A stretch of 64,000 nucleotides of DNA. Origin: Dasypus novemcinctus (Eukaryota > Chordata > Mammalia > Cingulata > Dasypodidae). The stretch spans positions 28,613,294 through 28,677,293 of the forward strand of contig NC_080698.1 of assembly GCF_030445035.2 (NCBI RefSeq), written 5' to 3'. Of this stretch, positions 33,745-44,430 are shown piece after piece. Made by a program: the position numbers and the translations under genes. Each line of letters begins with the position of its first letter. Positions within the stretch are counted from its first letter, which is position 1. Under the pieces are notes generated by a model. That model ran no database searches, was not told where the DNA came from, and saw nothing but the letters and a program-made list of their open reading frames with translations.

Positions 33745-33920
33745 CAGGAGTTCTTAACAAAGGGGCCATGAGCATGAATTGAAATTCAAAAAAATATTAT
33801 TCTTATTGGTGTGGGTGTGATATATTTATTAAATAATATACAGTAAAATGTGAACTTAGTAAGGGTCCATGGTTTTCTCCTGACTGGCAAAGGGGTCTGT
33901 GGAACAAAAAAGGTTAAGAA
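33745..33920. mobile_element. Non-autonomous hAT (MITE), second copy of the 11651 family
   Basis: It begins CAGGAGTTCTTAACAAAGGGG and shares GAATTGAAATTCA, AATATTATTCTT, ACTTAGTAAGG and CCTGACTGGCAAAGGGGTC with 11651-11855. The right end (AAAAGGTTAAGAA) is shorter and lacks the final CCCCTG, so the right target duplication cannot be read. Confidence 0.8.
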
Positions 33921-33924
33921 AGGA

Positions 33925-34347
33925 ATGCAGATAGTATAGGTTGCAATGAGGAACAAATCAAGTAATATATGTGAAAGCATCCGTGACAGGGCAGGCTGGC
34001 TCTCCCCCAATAACCATGCTCCCTTCTACAGTGGAGAGCTATTGCTGGGAAGTAGCTGCCCAGCCTGGCACCTACTTGGATCCAGGTGGGGTCATATGGC
34101 TGAGTTCTGACCAATAGAATATGAGTGACTATGATAAACGTGGCCATAAAAATGTCTAATATGACACTCCATACTCAGTTTTCCCCATCTATCTTTGAGA
34201 ATGTTACTAGCCTGGGCACCCATGGAAAGTACCTTTTAAAGCTGGCAATAAGTCTAAAAACTCATTTTGAGCAAAGCACACAATCCAATCAGTCACTCAG
34301 ACTCCATGTGAATAAGAATCTTCTATTATGTTAAGCCCCTGATATTT
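33925..34347 (+). mobile_element. Probable old LTR fragment
   Basis: GGGGTCATATGGCTGAGTTCTGACCAATAGAATATGAG-type wording near 34088 and TTAAGCCCCTGATATTTCC near 34331 look like an old LTR 3' half. It continues on the other side of the SINE at 34361-34770. The family is not determined. Confidence 0.35.
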
Positions 34348-34360
34348 CCATATTCATCTG

Positions 34361-34770
34361 TTTTTTTTAAAAGATTTTTAAAAAATTTGTTTCTCTTCCC
34401 TTCCTGCCCTCCTCCCCTAGTTGTCTGCTCTCTGTCCATTTGCGCTGTGTTCTTCTGTGTCCACTTGTCAGCGGCACAGGGAATCTGTGTCTCTTTTTTG
34501 TTGCATCATCTTTGCTGCGTCAGCTCTCCATGTGTGCGCCTGGGAAGGCTGCACTTTCTTTTGCGCTGGGCAGCTCTCCTTACGGGACGCACTCCTTGCA
34601 CACGGGGCTCTCCTATGCGGGGGACACCCCTGCGTGGCAGGGCACTCCTTGCATGTGGCAGCACTGCGTGTGGGCCAGCTTATCACACGGGTCAGGAGGG
34701 CCCTGGGTTTGAACCCTGGACCTCCCATGTGGTAGGCGGATGCTCTATCAGTTAAGCCAAATCTGCTTCC
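34361..34770 (-). mobile_element. DAS-SINE, full length, with 18-bp target duplication
   Basis: On the minus strand it starts GGAAGCAGATTTGGC, has a B box GGTTCAAACCC (near 34710), and ends in a TTTAAAAAATCTTTTAAAA tail at the low-coordinate side. CCATATTCATCTGTTTTT occurs at 34348-34365 and again at 34771-34788. Three overlapping frames of 90-122 codons on the plus strand are not genes. Confidence 0.93.
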
Positions 34771-34829
34771 CCATATTCATCTGTTTTTACAGGTCATAAT
34801 ATCACTTGAACTAACGTCACTTTATAGAG

Positions 34830-35412
34830 GTTATGATAGGTAACCTTCTAAACTGGCTTCCAATTGATCCCCACCTCCTGTTATTCACACCCCCGTGTAA
34901 TACTCTTTCCCTGAATATGGGTTAGATTCAGTGACTGGCTTCTAATGAATAGAAAATGGCAAAAAGTGATGGAAAATCACTTCCGAGATTAGGTTACAAG
35001 AGCTGACATCTGTCTTGTTCGCACACATTCTGACTCTTCATTTACTCACTCTGATGAAGCCAGCTGCCATGTTTGTGAACTATCCTAAGGAGAAGCCCTT
35101 GTGGTAAGTAAATGAGGGCGCAGCCTGTGGCCTCCAGTCAGTGAGGAACCAGGCCTTCCCTCCAACAACCCATGAGGAACTGCATTCTGCCAACAACCAG
35201 GGGAGCATGGAAGCAAATTCTTCCCCAGTCAAGGCTTGAGATGACTGTAGCCCTGGCTGATAGCTTGAGTGCAGCCTGTGAGAGTCCCTGAGCCAGAAGA
35301 CACAGATAAGCCATGGCCAGATTCCTGGTCCAGAGAAACCATGAGACAACGAATGTTCTTGCTAAGCTCAGTTTCAGGGTAATTTGCTACACAGTAATAG
35401 ATAACTAATAGA
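34830..35412 (+). mobile_element. MLT1-type LTR
   Basis: TTGATCCCCACCTCCTGTTATT near the start, TAGATTCAGTGACTGGCTTC, and the 3' end GGTAATTTGCTACACAGTAA followed by TAGATAACTAATA are typical of the MLT1 family. It is diverged. Confidence 0.72.
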
Positions 35413-35995
35413 GATGTAAGGATTTATTATTTCTTTAATATGACCTTAGTGTGTATTTTGATTCATTCGGTAAAGTTTTAGTCAAGGTCCCAGAGGTTGA
35501 AAGGTAGGACAGTGGCAGGTGTTAGCTACCAGGCTAAGGAATTTAGACATTAATCTGCAGGCTTGACTTTCATGAAGTAGTGACATGGCGTGAAGCAAAA
35601 GCCCTTACTGACACAGAAGCAAATTGGTCCTTGGACCACAAGGTGAATACAAGTAGTTAATGTGTAAATTTCTATCTCCCTCAACAGAGACAGGGGCCAG
35701 AATTCGCTCCCAACTGTCCTCCAATCTGCCAAGGAAGAAATATAAGTGAAGATACAAAAAGCTCTTCTCCCTCTTCCCTTTCTCTTCAGAGTGCCCTCCA
35801 ATCTCAACAAATAGCTCCCAAGACCTTCATGCATCACCTCAAGAAGCAGACTCATCTGCCTGAACATTCTTTATCATCTGACTCTATCTTTCCTCTCTGA
35901 GTCCTGCTGTTGGTATGCATCTTAGCTAGGACTGTCAACCTCTGTTGAACTGGATTGATACAGGATGCTGCAGTGGTAGTAGGAGTAATCATAGT
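35413..35995. other. Intron sequence, no feature recognised
   Basis: No coding frame or repeat that I can name. Confidence 0.5.
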
Positions 35996-35999
35996 CATG

Positions 36000-36235
36000 C
36001 TCATAACCACAATCAATAATGGCAGCTATCACTTGGCAAGTATCACATATTTTTCCAGGAATCTATTAGCTCCTTTATTGCTCAACAGCAACACTGAGAT
36101 AGCAATTATTACCCTTATTTACAGGAGAGGAAACTGAGGCACATATAATTTAAAAGTCTTGTCTAAAGGCTAGCTAGCATTGCTAGCAATAGTTAGGAAG
36201 TGCTGGAATGAGGGTTCAACTTAATTTCTCACTGC
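36000..36235 (-). repeat. MIR SINE
   Basis: AGCAATTATTACCCTTATTTACAG then GAGAGGAAACTGAGGCACA, the reverse-complement MIR core. Confidence 0.75.
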
Positions 36236-36354
36236 TCTGAATGATTTGTGGAAATCATGCTTGAAACATCCATTGTGAACTGTATATAATGCCTTCTAAT
36301 AATTTTATAAATATATACAATAATAAAATGAACAATAAAATTTCTGTTTTTGTG

Positions 36355-36480
36355 GTTTTATAAAGTTTTCTCACATGCCACTTTATTTGACCCTTACAAT
36401 GATCTTGTTGTGAGTTAGGTGTTTACAAATCAGCTCTATTTTTCAGCCAAGAGCCCTGAGGCTCTGTGACTGGCAGAAGT
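36355..36480 (-). repeat. MIR SINE, partial
   Basis: ATTTGACCCTTACAATGATC, GTGAGTTAGG and TTTTTCAGCCAAGAG, a diverged reverse-complement MIR. Confidence 0.55.
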
Positions 36481-38186
36481 CAGTCTCAAAATCCTTTGCT
36501 CTTCTCACTTCACATTAGCTCCTTGGTAACTCTAGTCTGTCATTTTACAATTTGCAGCACTTTCTCACGCATCATAAGATGTGAACCTCAGGACAACCAT
36601 CTAGATGCTATACATTATTTAAGAGCAAGGATCAAGTCTGCTATTAGACAGGTTCAACCAGGATCTTTGCTCTGTCTAACTTCCCTCTGGCTACACCTGC
36701 CCTACTCATAGTCACCTACCCAAGGAGGGACCCTGAGGATGTTCTCTGTCCTGAGGCAGACACTAATTGGCCCCAAATGGGCACCTGATCCAAGGCAGGG
36801 TCCATCTACTGACTGCCCCAGTCATTAGCTTGTCCAATTCATTCACGTTCTTGCACAGGGATGGCAGATATGAAACAGAAATTACTTTCATAAAAAGGAT
36901 TTGCCATCTGTGAGTAAGCAGGCAAGATAAAGGCAGGGCAAATATGCAGAGAGTTGTGGAATCAAGTGAACAGACAAACAGTGGAGTGATGCTCCTGAGA
37001 TTAACCTTGATCTCAATCCTGCTCTTCCTGGGTCTAGCCTTATAATGTTCCCTGCCCACAGGGAGAACAGTTTCTTCAGTTTTACTTGCGCTCCCTTCCA
37101 CACACATGGGTGAAATAAGCTCTTGACCAAAGACAGGATTTTAGAGAAATTAAATGGGTTGCTTTTCCTTGCAACCAAATAGCCCAGTTAAATCAGTGCC
37201 TCAATGAATACCCTCTTCAGAATATAACCTGCCATCAGGTATTCCAAGGGAAAAAGACTGATTTAGGAGTTCATGAACTTCCAGATGCATTCGTGAGGTG
37301 TCTGCCTAAATGACCATTCTTGGAGGATGCCTTCCTTGTCACCAACCCCCAAGGCCCAAATTAGAGCAGGGGCTTTATAATAAACTTCTAGAATACCTTG
37401 TACTTCCAAAATCATAACAGGATTACATACTACTGGGATTGCTCATGTTTGCCTTGTCCCCACCAAGCATAAGCTTCATGAGGGCTGACACTTTGTCAGA
37501 CTTGCTCACTGGGTTATCTTCGGGGCTTAGCACATCTATCACACAGTATGTAGTTGTCAGCAGACTGAATAACTGGGTCATTCACATATACAAAATATGT
37601 TGAGGAGGTGAGGTGTGGGTGGATATGTCCATGATCACCTTACTGGCCCAACACCCCAAACTAACCCCTTTTGTATAGAGTTGGAATAGAAAGCCCTAAC
37701 TGCCTAAGGGAGAAAAAAGGAATGATTATTTTTGAGCTCTCTTAGGGTTCTCTAGTGGCCTCTTTCTTTAAGAAGGGCCATGCAACAGCTGGCGTTGTTC
37801 ACTGCCCTTGACTCCAAGCTGCTGCCACTCTCTCAGCTCTGTAGTGCCACATGGCCCAGGCGAGTGGAGGTTAGCTCAAGTTTACCAACCAGTGGGTAAG
37901 AAAAGGGGGCGTGGGGGGGTGGGGGGGTAGAGCTGCTATCTAGAAAAACACTGCCTTCCCTTCACCCAGCTGCTCCTTCAGTGCCATGGCAAAATGTCTA
38001 ATTGCTTCCTAATTACATATCCACTAAAATGACCTTTAATTATACGTGCACTTATACTTTAATTATAGCCTTATTTATTAAGCATAAGCCAGGCAGGCTC
38101 AGAACCAAGGAGTTTTTGAAGGGATTCTCATATTCAAATATAAAGCTTGGGCAAAGGACTATGAGATGAGAAATAGGTCATGTACG
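36481..38186. other. Intron sequence; only a G-quadruplex motif recognised
   Basis: No coding frame or named repeat is supported. The G-rich motif at 37905-37927 is listed separately. Confidence 0.5.
37905..37927 (+). other. G-quadruplex motif
   Basis: Runs of 5, 7 and 7 guanines are separated by CGT and T. The two long runs can each supply two G-triplets, so four stacked runs are available. It lies in the SUCLG2 intron on the strand that is template for SUCLG2 transcription. Confidence 0.75.
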
Positions 38187-38600
38187 GAGGCACTGTGACA
38201 AGATGAGAGAGAGAGAGAGAAATACAACACAGTCATGAGAAAGTCAGGGGCAGGAAAGAGAAAGAGACAAAATACACGGAGACAGAGAGAGGTCAAGGAC
38301 TAGGAGATAGAAAGGGGCAGGGGAGAGATGAAGAGGGACAAGAGATGTACAAAGGGAAAAGGGGAGAGAGAGGTGAAAAGAAATAAGACTAGAGGCAGGA
38401 GAGAGGAACAAAGGAGATTAAATGAGATCAAGAGACACAGAAATGGAGAGACAGAGAGAGTGAGAGAACATGTGCATGTAAGAGAGATGAAAAGAGAGAT
38501 TTATAAGGAATATTCCAGAGAGAGACACAGACACATGAAGAAGAGAGGGAAAGACAAAGAGCCAAGCGGAGAAGAGACTGAGGGGAAAAAGTGAACTGCC
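38187..38600 (+). repeat. Long purine (GA-rich) tract
   Basis: Over about 400 bp nearly all bases are A or G, with GAGA and GGAGA units but no fixed period. Frames through it read as Arg, Lys and Glu only and are composition artefacts. Such homopurine tracts can adopt triplex structure. Confidence 0.85.
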
Positions 38601-39260
38601 AAGTCCCTTTCACGCCAGCCCCACCCTGAGCCTGTCACCACCTCTCTTCCAAGTGCTCTACCTGGTTTTGCTTTGGGTGATGTGGCTGTGGACAAGTCAG
38701 GGAGAAGCGAAGCCAGGGCAGGCTCTGCTGCCGGTTGACAATGCGCTGGACAGAAATGAGGGCTTGCTGTTGAGGGAGCAGTGGAAGGGAAAGTAGGTAA
38801 ATCAGAGAAGAGAAGAGGGGTTAAAGAGAAAAAATAGCAGCCACTGAAACCAGGGAACAGAGGAAGCCTTTGGCAAATGCTTGCTAGTTATAGATTTTTC
38901 TTTTCTTTTTTTTTTTTGAGTATTGGAAGTTAGTTTCTTTTCGATTCAGCAAGTGGCTGTATTCCCCACCCCCTTCCTTGCCTTTATTTCTAAATAGAAA
39001 GTATCACAGCTGCTTTACACACCAAGATGGAATTATGTGTTCCAAAGAGAGTGTTCATGGCTGTGTACTCAATTACAAATGGTGCTGCTGACATACTCTA
39101 ATATTTATTAAATGCTGCATTGCTGTTGCCTTTTTTTCTTTTTAGTCCAATAGAAATAATTTATTTGGGAAATGGAGGAAAGAACAGAGCTTGCTGAGAC
39201 GTGGGAGAGAAAGACGGAAATACACTCCAAGATTTGGTGTAGGCTCCTCTAGGCAGAGAG
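38601..39260. other. Intron sequence, no feature recognised
   Basis: T-rich near 38905 and otherwise ordinary. No repeat named. Confidence 0.5.
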
Positions 39261-39261
39261 A

Positions 39262-39860
39262 GCCTGTTTTTTCCTTTTTGAAGGCACAGGGGACTGAACC
39301 CAGGACCTCTTATGTGGCTCGACCTGAGCTACATCTGCTCCCTATACACTGGTGTTTTTTGGTATTATTTTGTTTTTTTTTCTTATTTTTATTTTCTGGC
39401 TCCCTCATCTGTTTGCTCATTGTCTGCTTATTGTTTGTTTTCTCTAGAAGGCACCAGGAACCAAACCTGGGACCTCCCATGTGGGAGGTGGGTGCTCAAG
39501 TGCTTGAGCCACATCTGCTTCCCTGCATTGCTTTTTTCTTTCTTTCTTTTTTTAGGTCCTGGTACCAGGGATTGAACCTGGGGCCTCATATTGGGGAGGC
39601 CAGTGTGCTCAACCACTGAGCCACACTGGCTCCCCTGAATTGGCTCCCTCATCTATTTGCTTGTTGTTTATTTGTTGCTTTTCTTCATAGTCTTTTTTTT
39701 TGCTCATTGTCTGCTCACTGTTTTTGCTCGCTATCTGCTCACTGTTTTTGCTAGTTGTCTGTTTTCTTTAGGAGACACCAGGAACTGAGCCTGCTACCTC
39801 CCGTGTGGGAGGCGGGTGCTCAACTGCTTGAGCCACATCTGCTTCCCCCTGCATTGCTTT
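39262..39860 (-). mobile_element. Cluster of at least four tRNA-SINE head modules
   Basis: Reverse-complement tRNA-like heads repeat: GGGACTGAACCCAGGACC (39290), GGAACCAAACCTGGGACC (39458), GGGATTGAACCTGGGGCC (39568) and GGAACTGAGCCTGCTACC (39781). Each is followed by a CCACATCTGCTTCCC-like or GAGCCACACTGGC end. Short T-rich bodies (CTCATTGTCTGCTCAC) lie between them. At least two subfamilies are mixed, so this is nested insertion or SINE dimerisation. Confidence 0.8.
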
Positions 39861-40410
39861 TTAATGAGGTTGCAGGACAGTTACTTTTAATCATCACCTC
39901 TACAGATAACTGATCACTCCTGCTGGTCAAACTTCAGGCACTTTTTAGTGTCTGCTTGTTGAAAGTCACTCGGGTAAATTGTTATCTACCTACTGCAGGC
40001 CTTAATAAATGGTAATATACAGAAAATCAAAGGGGTATGGGTTTAAAATAAAATCATGCTATACTGCCAGAAGATTCTGAATGAAAAAATAATTATAAAA
40101 ATCTTTTACATTTTTTTACCACTGACTTCTTACCACTGGGTGGAGCGAGAGAGCTGTAAACAGAGATGCCAGGGTCATTTATCAAAATAATTTGCTCTTT
40201 GCTTTCATTCCAAGTGAGAAGATAATGGAAGTGGACAAAAATTACAGGATTGTGTTCAAAAGGTCCCCCTGCCCCACCCCAGTCAGCTTTTTCTCACAGG
40301 GCTGGGAAGAGAACCACTCTCTGGTCTGGAACAGTGCAAAAGCTGTCTTTATTAATTATTTTAATAAGAATGATAACAGGTTTTAAAAAATAAATAATAC
40401 TTATTGGGTG
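39861..40410. other. Intron sequence, no feature recognised
   Basis: Nothing I can name. A 64-codon frame at 40192-40386 has no motif. Confidence 0.5.
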
Positions 40411-40414
40411 CATA

Positions 40415-40640
40415 CTAGGTGTAAAAAATGTTTGTTGAATACATGAGTTAAAGGTTTCGCTAGCATCATTTCACTTAATGCTCACTGCAACCCTAGAGTT
40501 GGCATCACTTCCCCATTTTACAGATGAGGAAACTGAGGCATTGGGAGGCTTACTAACTTGCCCAGTCCCCCAGCAAGTCAGAGGCCAGGATAGGCCTAGA
40601 ACCCTGGTTTGTCCGAGGACAAAGTCCTTAGCAAGCATGC
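40415..40640 (-). repeat. MIR SINE
   Basis: TTATTGGGTGCATACTAGG, then CCCCATTTTACAGATGAGG and AAACTGAGGCATTGGGAGG, an almost textbook reverse-complement MIR. Confidence 0.9.
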
Positions 40641-40689
40641 AGTCCTGTCTTTTAGTGCGAGAAGGAATCCTAGAGATCCTTTTGGATAA

Positions 40690-40775
40690 GTCTCTTGCTT
40701 TTACTCAAGGCAACAGAGGCCCAGAGATGTTAAATAAATTGTTCAGGCTAAACAGCCAGTGGGTGGCAGATATTT
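40690..40775 (-). repeat. MIR SINE, partial
   Basis: AACAGAGGCCCAGAGATGTTA, then AACAGCCAGTGGGTGGCAGA. Confidence 0.7.
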
Positions 40776-40814
40776 AAAGATGACCGACCTGGCATGCTGT
40801 CTAGTGTACTAAGT

Positions 40815-41115
40815 CAGGGCTTGCAAACTATGTCCCTCGGCCAAATCCAGTTTGCTGCCTGCTTTTGAATTGTCCATGAGCAAATAGATTTTACTTTTTT
40901 AAAGTTGGGGGGAAAACTCAGAAGAATAGTATTTCATGATACATGAAAATGACATGAAATTCAGATTTCTGTGCCCATAAATAAAGTTTTATTGGAACAC
41001 AGCCATACTCATTCATTTACATATCGTGGATGACTGTTTTGGCGCTACAGTGGCGGAGCTAAGTAGTTGTGACAGAGACAGTCTGGCCTGCAGAGCCTAA
41101 AATATTTGATCCCTG
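40815..41115. mobile_element. hAT-type DNA transposon fossil, copy 2 of 4
   Basis: CAGGGCTTGCAAACTATG at the left and TTTGATCCCTG at the right. The middle has AAATAAAGTTTTATTGGAAC and CAGTGGCGGAGCTAAGTAG. The flanks TACTAAGT and CTGTAAGT share five of eight bases in a row, a possible target duplication. It is the longest copy of this family in the window. Confidence 0.75.
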
Positions 41116-41474
41116 CTGTAAGTAACTGAGTTTATTTTGGGGAGGAGAGAGGAGAGTAGTGGAAACAGCCAAATCCTAATTCCTCCTGAAATATTCCGTA
41201 CCGATCCCCTTGATCCTCCTCCGTTATTCTCAAGCAACAACCAGATGGAGGAGGTCCGTTTTCTTGGTGACATGTGAATTTAGATAACACATCCCTTGTG
41301 TCTTATTGTACTGTTAGAAAGGGAACAGTCCATTGAGACTGAGCGGGAAAGCCCCTGCTGTGTCGGCAACCTCAGCTGCCTAGGATGACGTGCATCCAAC
41401 ACCCAGCGCCTTGCTGGGCACTCTGCAGGCAGCCAACGGCGACCAAATGGCTTTGGCGGAGTTCTGACAAGTGT

Positions 41475-41635
41475 CCAGATAATAATAATGACAGCTAACA
41501 TTCATCGAGCCAGGCACTATTCTAAGTTACTTAAAACTCATCTGCTCCTTAACAACAACCCTATGCGTTTACCCTAATTTTTATTCTCATTTTATGGAAG
41601 AGAAAACAGAGGTGTTAAAGCTGGCTCTTGTGCCA
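41475..41635 (-). repeat. MIR SINE
   Basis: ACAGCTAACATTCATCGAGCC, CTATTCTAAGTTACTTAAAAC and ATTCTCATTTTATGGAAGAG. Confidence 0.8.
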
Positions 41636-41639
41636 GCTA

Positions 41640-42605
41640 GCTGAAGGACCCTGGGAGAGGGGCTGTGGGGCTTTGAGGTTTTAGATTCCTCCTTGGATGA
41701 GCGTCTTGTATCTAAGTCACTTGCATTCTTCACATTTCATAAAAATTAAGGATGACAAAATATCCAAGTGGGGCTGTATCATAGGCACAGTTATTGTCCT
41801 GGATATTTTCTTCTCCCAGGGGTGAAAAGAAATCCATGCCCAGGACGTGAGCATTAGTTATCTGTATGACGAGAACAGTTTAGGGGTCACCAATTTGAGA
41901 GGGCAGGAAGCTGATGGCCAGATCCCTCTCCACAACATTTCAAAGGACAGAGTGCATGTGCTCTTAATCAAGTGAGGCTTACAGCCGAGTCTAACATACA
42001 TTCACTGAGGACTTATCCTTATGCCCTTGATTTTTTAACCTCTACAAAATGCAAACAATATATTAATATGAACCAAAGGAATGGGAGGCTTTAATGTAAA
42101 ACTAGAATGGCATGAGCTTCTCTGATAAGATGAGCACATCACCACTCTGTACTCAAGCCTCATCGCTTGCTAGGAAGTGGGCAGTTCTTTTAAAGAAGGA
42201 ATGTTTTATATATATACCTAAACCTCTGCATGTGGACTTTCCTTTCATCTCTTCCTTGAGTCTTTCAATCCATGGATTCTCTAATTAATGGGTGACTTAA
42301 GGACATTTCACACGTAATTTTGATGGTCTAAGACTTTTATGTCAGATGTGTTGATTTTAGAACACAATTGCTGCCTAGGAAGTGATATCACTGTGTACAG
42401 TTTTGTACTTTTGTGTGTGAAATGATTAAGTGGACTCCACTGCCAATATTTTCCTTGTGAAGAAGTCAGCTTCCAAAAGGTTAATTTTGCCTGCCAAATT
42501 CTTATTTGACTCTAATGGAACATTTCAGAGCTGTGGAGGGAGGAGATTTAGACACAGATAACAGGGAGTGTTCCTAGAATTCTAGCCCTTGCTATTGGCC
42601 TCTGT
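41640..42605. other. Intron sequence, no feature recognised
   Basis: No frame or named repeat is supported. Confidence 0.5.
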
Positions 42606-42612
42606 TATACAT

Positions 42613-42805
42613 CAGGGTAAGCAAACTACTGCCCACTTGCCAAATCTATCCCACCGCCTGATTTTATAAAAAAAAAGATTTATTGGAACTCACTATGCCC
42701 ATTCCTTTATGGACTATCCACGGCTGCATCTGTGCTACAATGGCAGAGCTGAGTAGCTGTGACAGAGAATAAATGGTCCTTTACAGAAAAAGTTTATTGA
42801 CCCTG
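42613..42805. mobile_element. hAT-type DNA transposon fossil, copy 3 of 4
   Basis: CAGGGTAAGCAAACTACTG at the left and TTTATTGACCCTG at the right. It shares GATTTATTGGAAC, ATGGCAGAGCTGAGTAG and CTTTACAGAAAAAGTTTATTG with the family. Confidence 0.75.
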
Positions 42806-43555
42806 CTCTGTACCATCCAAGTTTCTGGAGATGTGTGCCTGGCTCTAATGTGCCAGGCAGAAGATAAGAACCTGGAAGTCATCTGGTGCTTTCCTGGCTT
42901 GCATTGCCCATTTCCTGCTTTTGATATGGTGGGCAACATTGCTAAGGGAGAAAATTCTACCTATTCTCCCTTTGAATCAAGAACAAATACTAGGCTCAAG
43001 TACCTCCATTTTCCTTTCTTCCATCTGTGGCAGACAACAATCTTTGATCGTAGAACTCTTTTCCATTGAGCTGGGATATAGGCTCAGACTCTTTATGGGC
43101 CCAGCACTTCAGGCAGCCACTGCCAATAAAAAGGTGGCACAACATGAAGGCTATTTGTACTACCTGTTGTAAAGCCTTCTTAGGGTATCTTTCTGTTCAG
43201 GTGCTGTGCCTGTGTCCCTGACAGTTTCAAGGTGGTGCTCTCTGGAGAGTCTTATTAATAGAATACACCTGTTACCTGTAAAATGATACTGACTAGATCT
43301 ACCTGTATGTCCCCTACCTGAGAGCAATGTGTTCTGTCTCTTTGATGGATGATCAAATATGACTATGAAGTTTTACATGAGGAAACTAAGGTATAAGGAA
43401 ATGAATCGACTGGTCATTCGGTAAATTCACATGGAGCCAATAGTGGCGTTCTCATGTTATAGGGCAGGACTCAGGCTATGCCAGTAATAGGGGCGTTCTC
43501 ACTTTAAAGTCCCTTTCATTACAATTGCCTTACTCAGAGCTTCTGCTCAGGGAAA
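42806..43555. other. Intron sequence, no feature recognised
   Basis: A 98-codon frame at 42773-43069 overlaps the hAT end and has no motif. Confidence 0.5.
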
Positions 43556-43559
43556 CAAC

Positions 43560-44430
43560 TTAGGGTTCTTCTTTCTGATGGGGCAACCCACTACCTAGAC
43601 TGGGGTGGACACCTGATCAAAAGGCAGCCCCCTCCTTGGACAGACTAATGCCCTCTGATGTGCGTTAAGGGTTTGTTTCCCTCATGCAGAGAGACACTGA
43701 TTAGCATAACATTCCTGGCCTCTCTCTTACCTATTAGCCACTCCTCCCTAGGGAGGTGAGTGGTGGAGAGACTTATCTGATGGGAATATATGAAAGGAAA
43801 AAGTTGGCATGCATAGCCAAATCCCTTCCTCTTCCCTTCCTTTTAGGGGTATGCTGCTCAGAGTAAGCCCAGGTTACCTGTAGCTTCTTAAGGTTTTTCC
43901 CTGGGGATGGGAGTCCTGCCCATGTCCAGCAGTACTTGTGTAAGGCTGCTTATTTCTGGGTTTCTGGTACACAATAAGGCAAACCCTTCGATCTATTCTT
44001 TGTCAGTAATGAAAGTGATATTTTGGGCTCCTTAGTCCTTTACCTTATTTCTCACCTGGATCAGAACCCAGATGGGGAAGAATCAGTTGGGGCCTCTCCA
44101 AGACCACAACAACACAGCCTGGATGGGCTGATAACAGAGTGATGGTTTTCAGCTAGGCCAACGAGACTGGTCATCTGTGGGGGCTGGACACTAGGGAAGA
44201 CAGAGGGACCAGGCTGGCCAGGAGCATGAGGCCAAGGGTGCAGAGGCACCAAGAATGAATGTGAAGGCGTGAGAGAACCTTCTGAGACTGAGACTATGTA
44301 GGAGAGCTGGAAAGAAGAGTCAAGAGGCTTTCCAGGTTCAATTCCTTTAATGCCTTAGCAATAAACCTCCTTTTATTAACATGGCTGGAGAGTCTCAGAT
44401 CATTACATCCCCAAATCCCGACATAATGCA
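43560..44430 (+). mobile_element. Possible retroviral LTR
   Basis: The block is less AT-rich than its surroundings. It ends with an AATAAACCTCC polyadenylation-like signal at about 44361, followed by TTTTATTAACATGGCTGGAG, as in an R-U5 region. I found no internal region, no clear TG...CA ends and no target duplication. Confidence 0.28.

Noticed and set aside
34387..34755. 90-122 codon frames on both strands
   Set aside because: They lie inside a DAS-SINE. Similar frames appear in the SINEs at 12897, 21977 and 25381, so they are repeat-derived.
38328..38594. 88-codon Arg/Lys/Glu-rich frame
   Set aside because: Pure composition effect of the purine tract.
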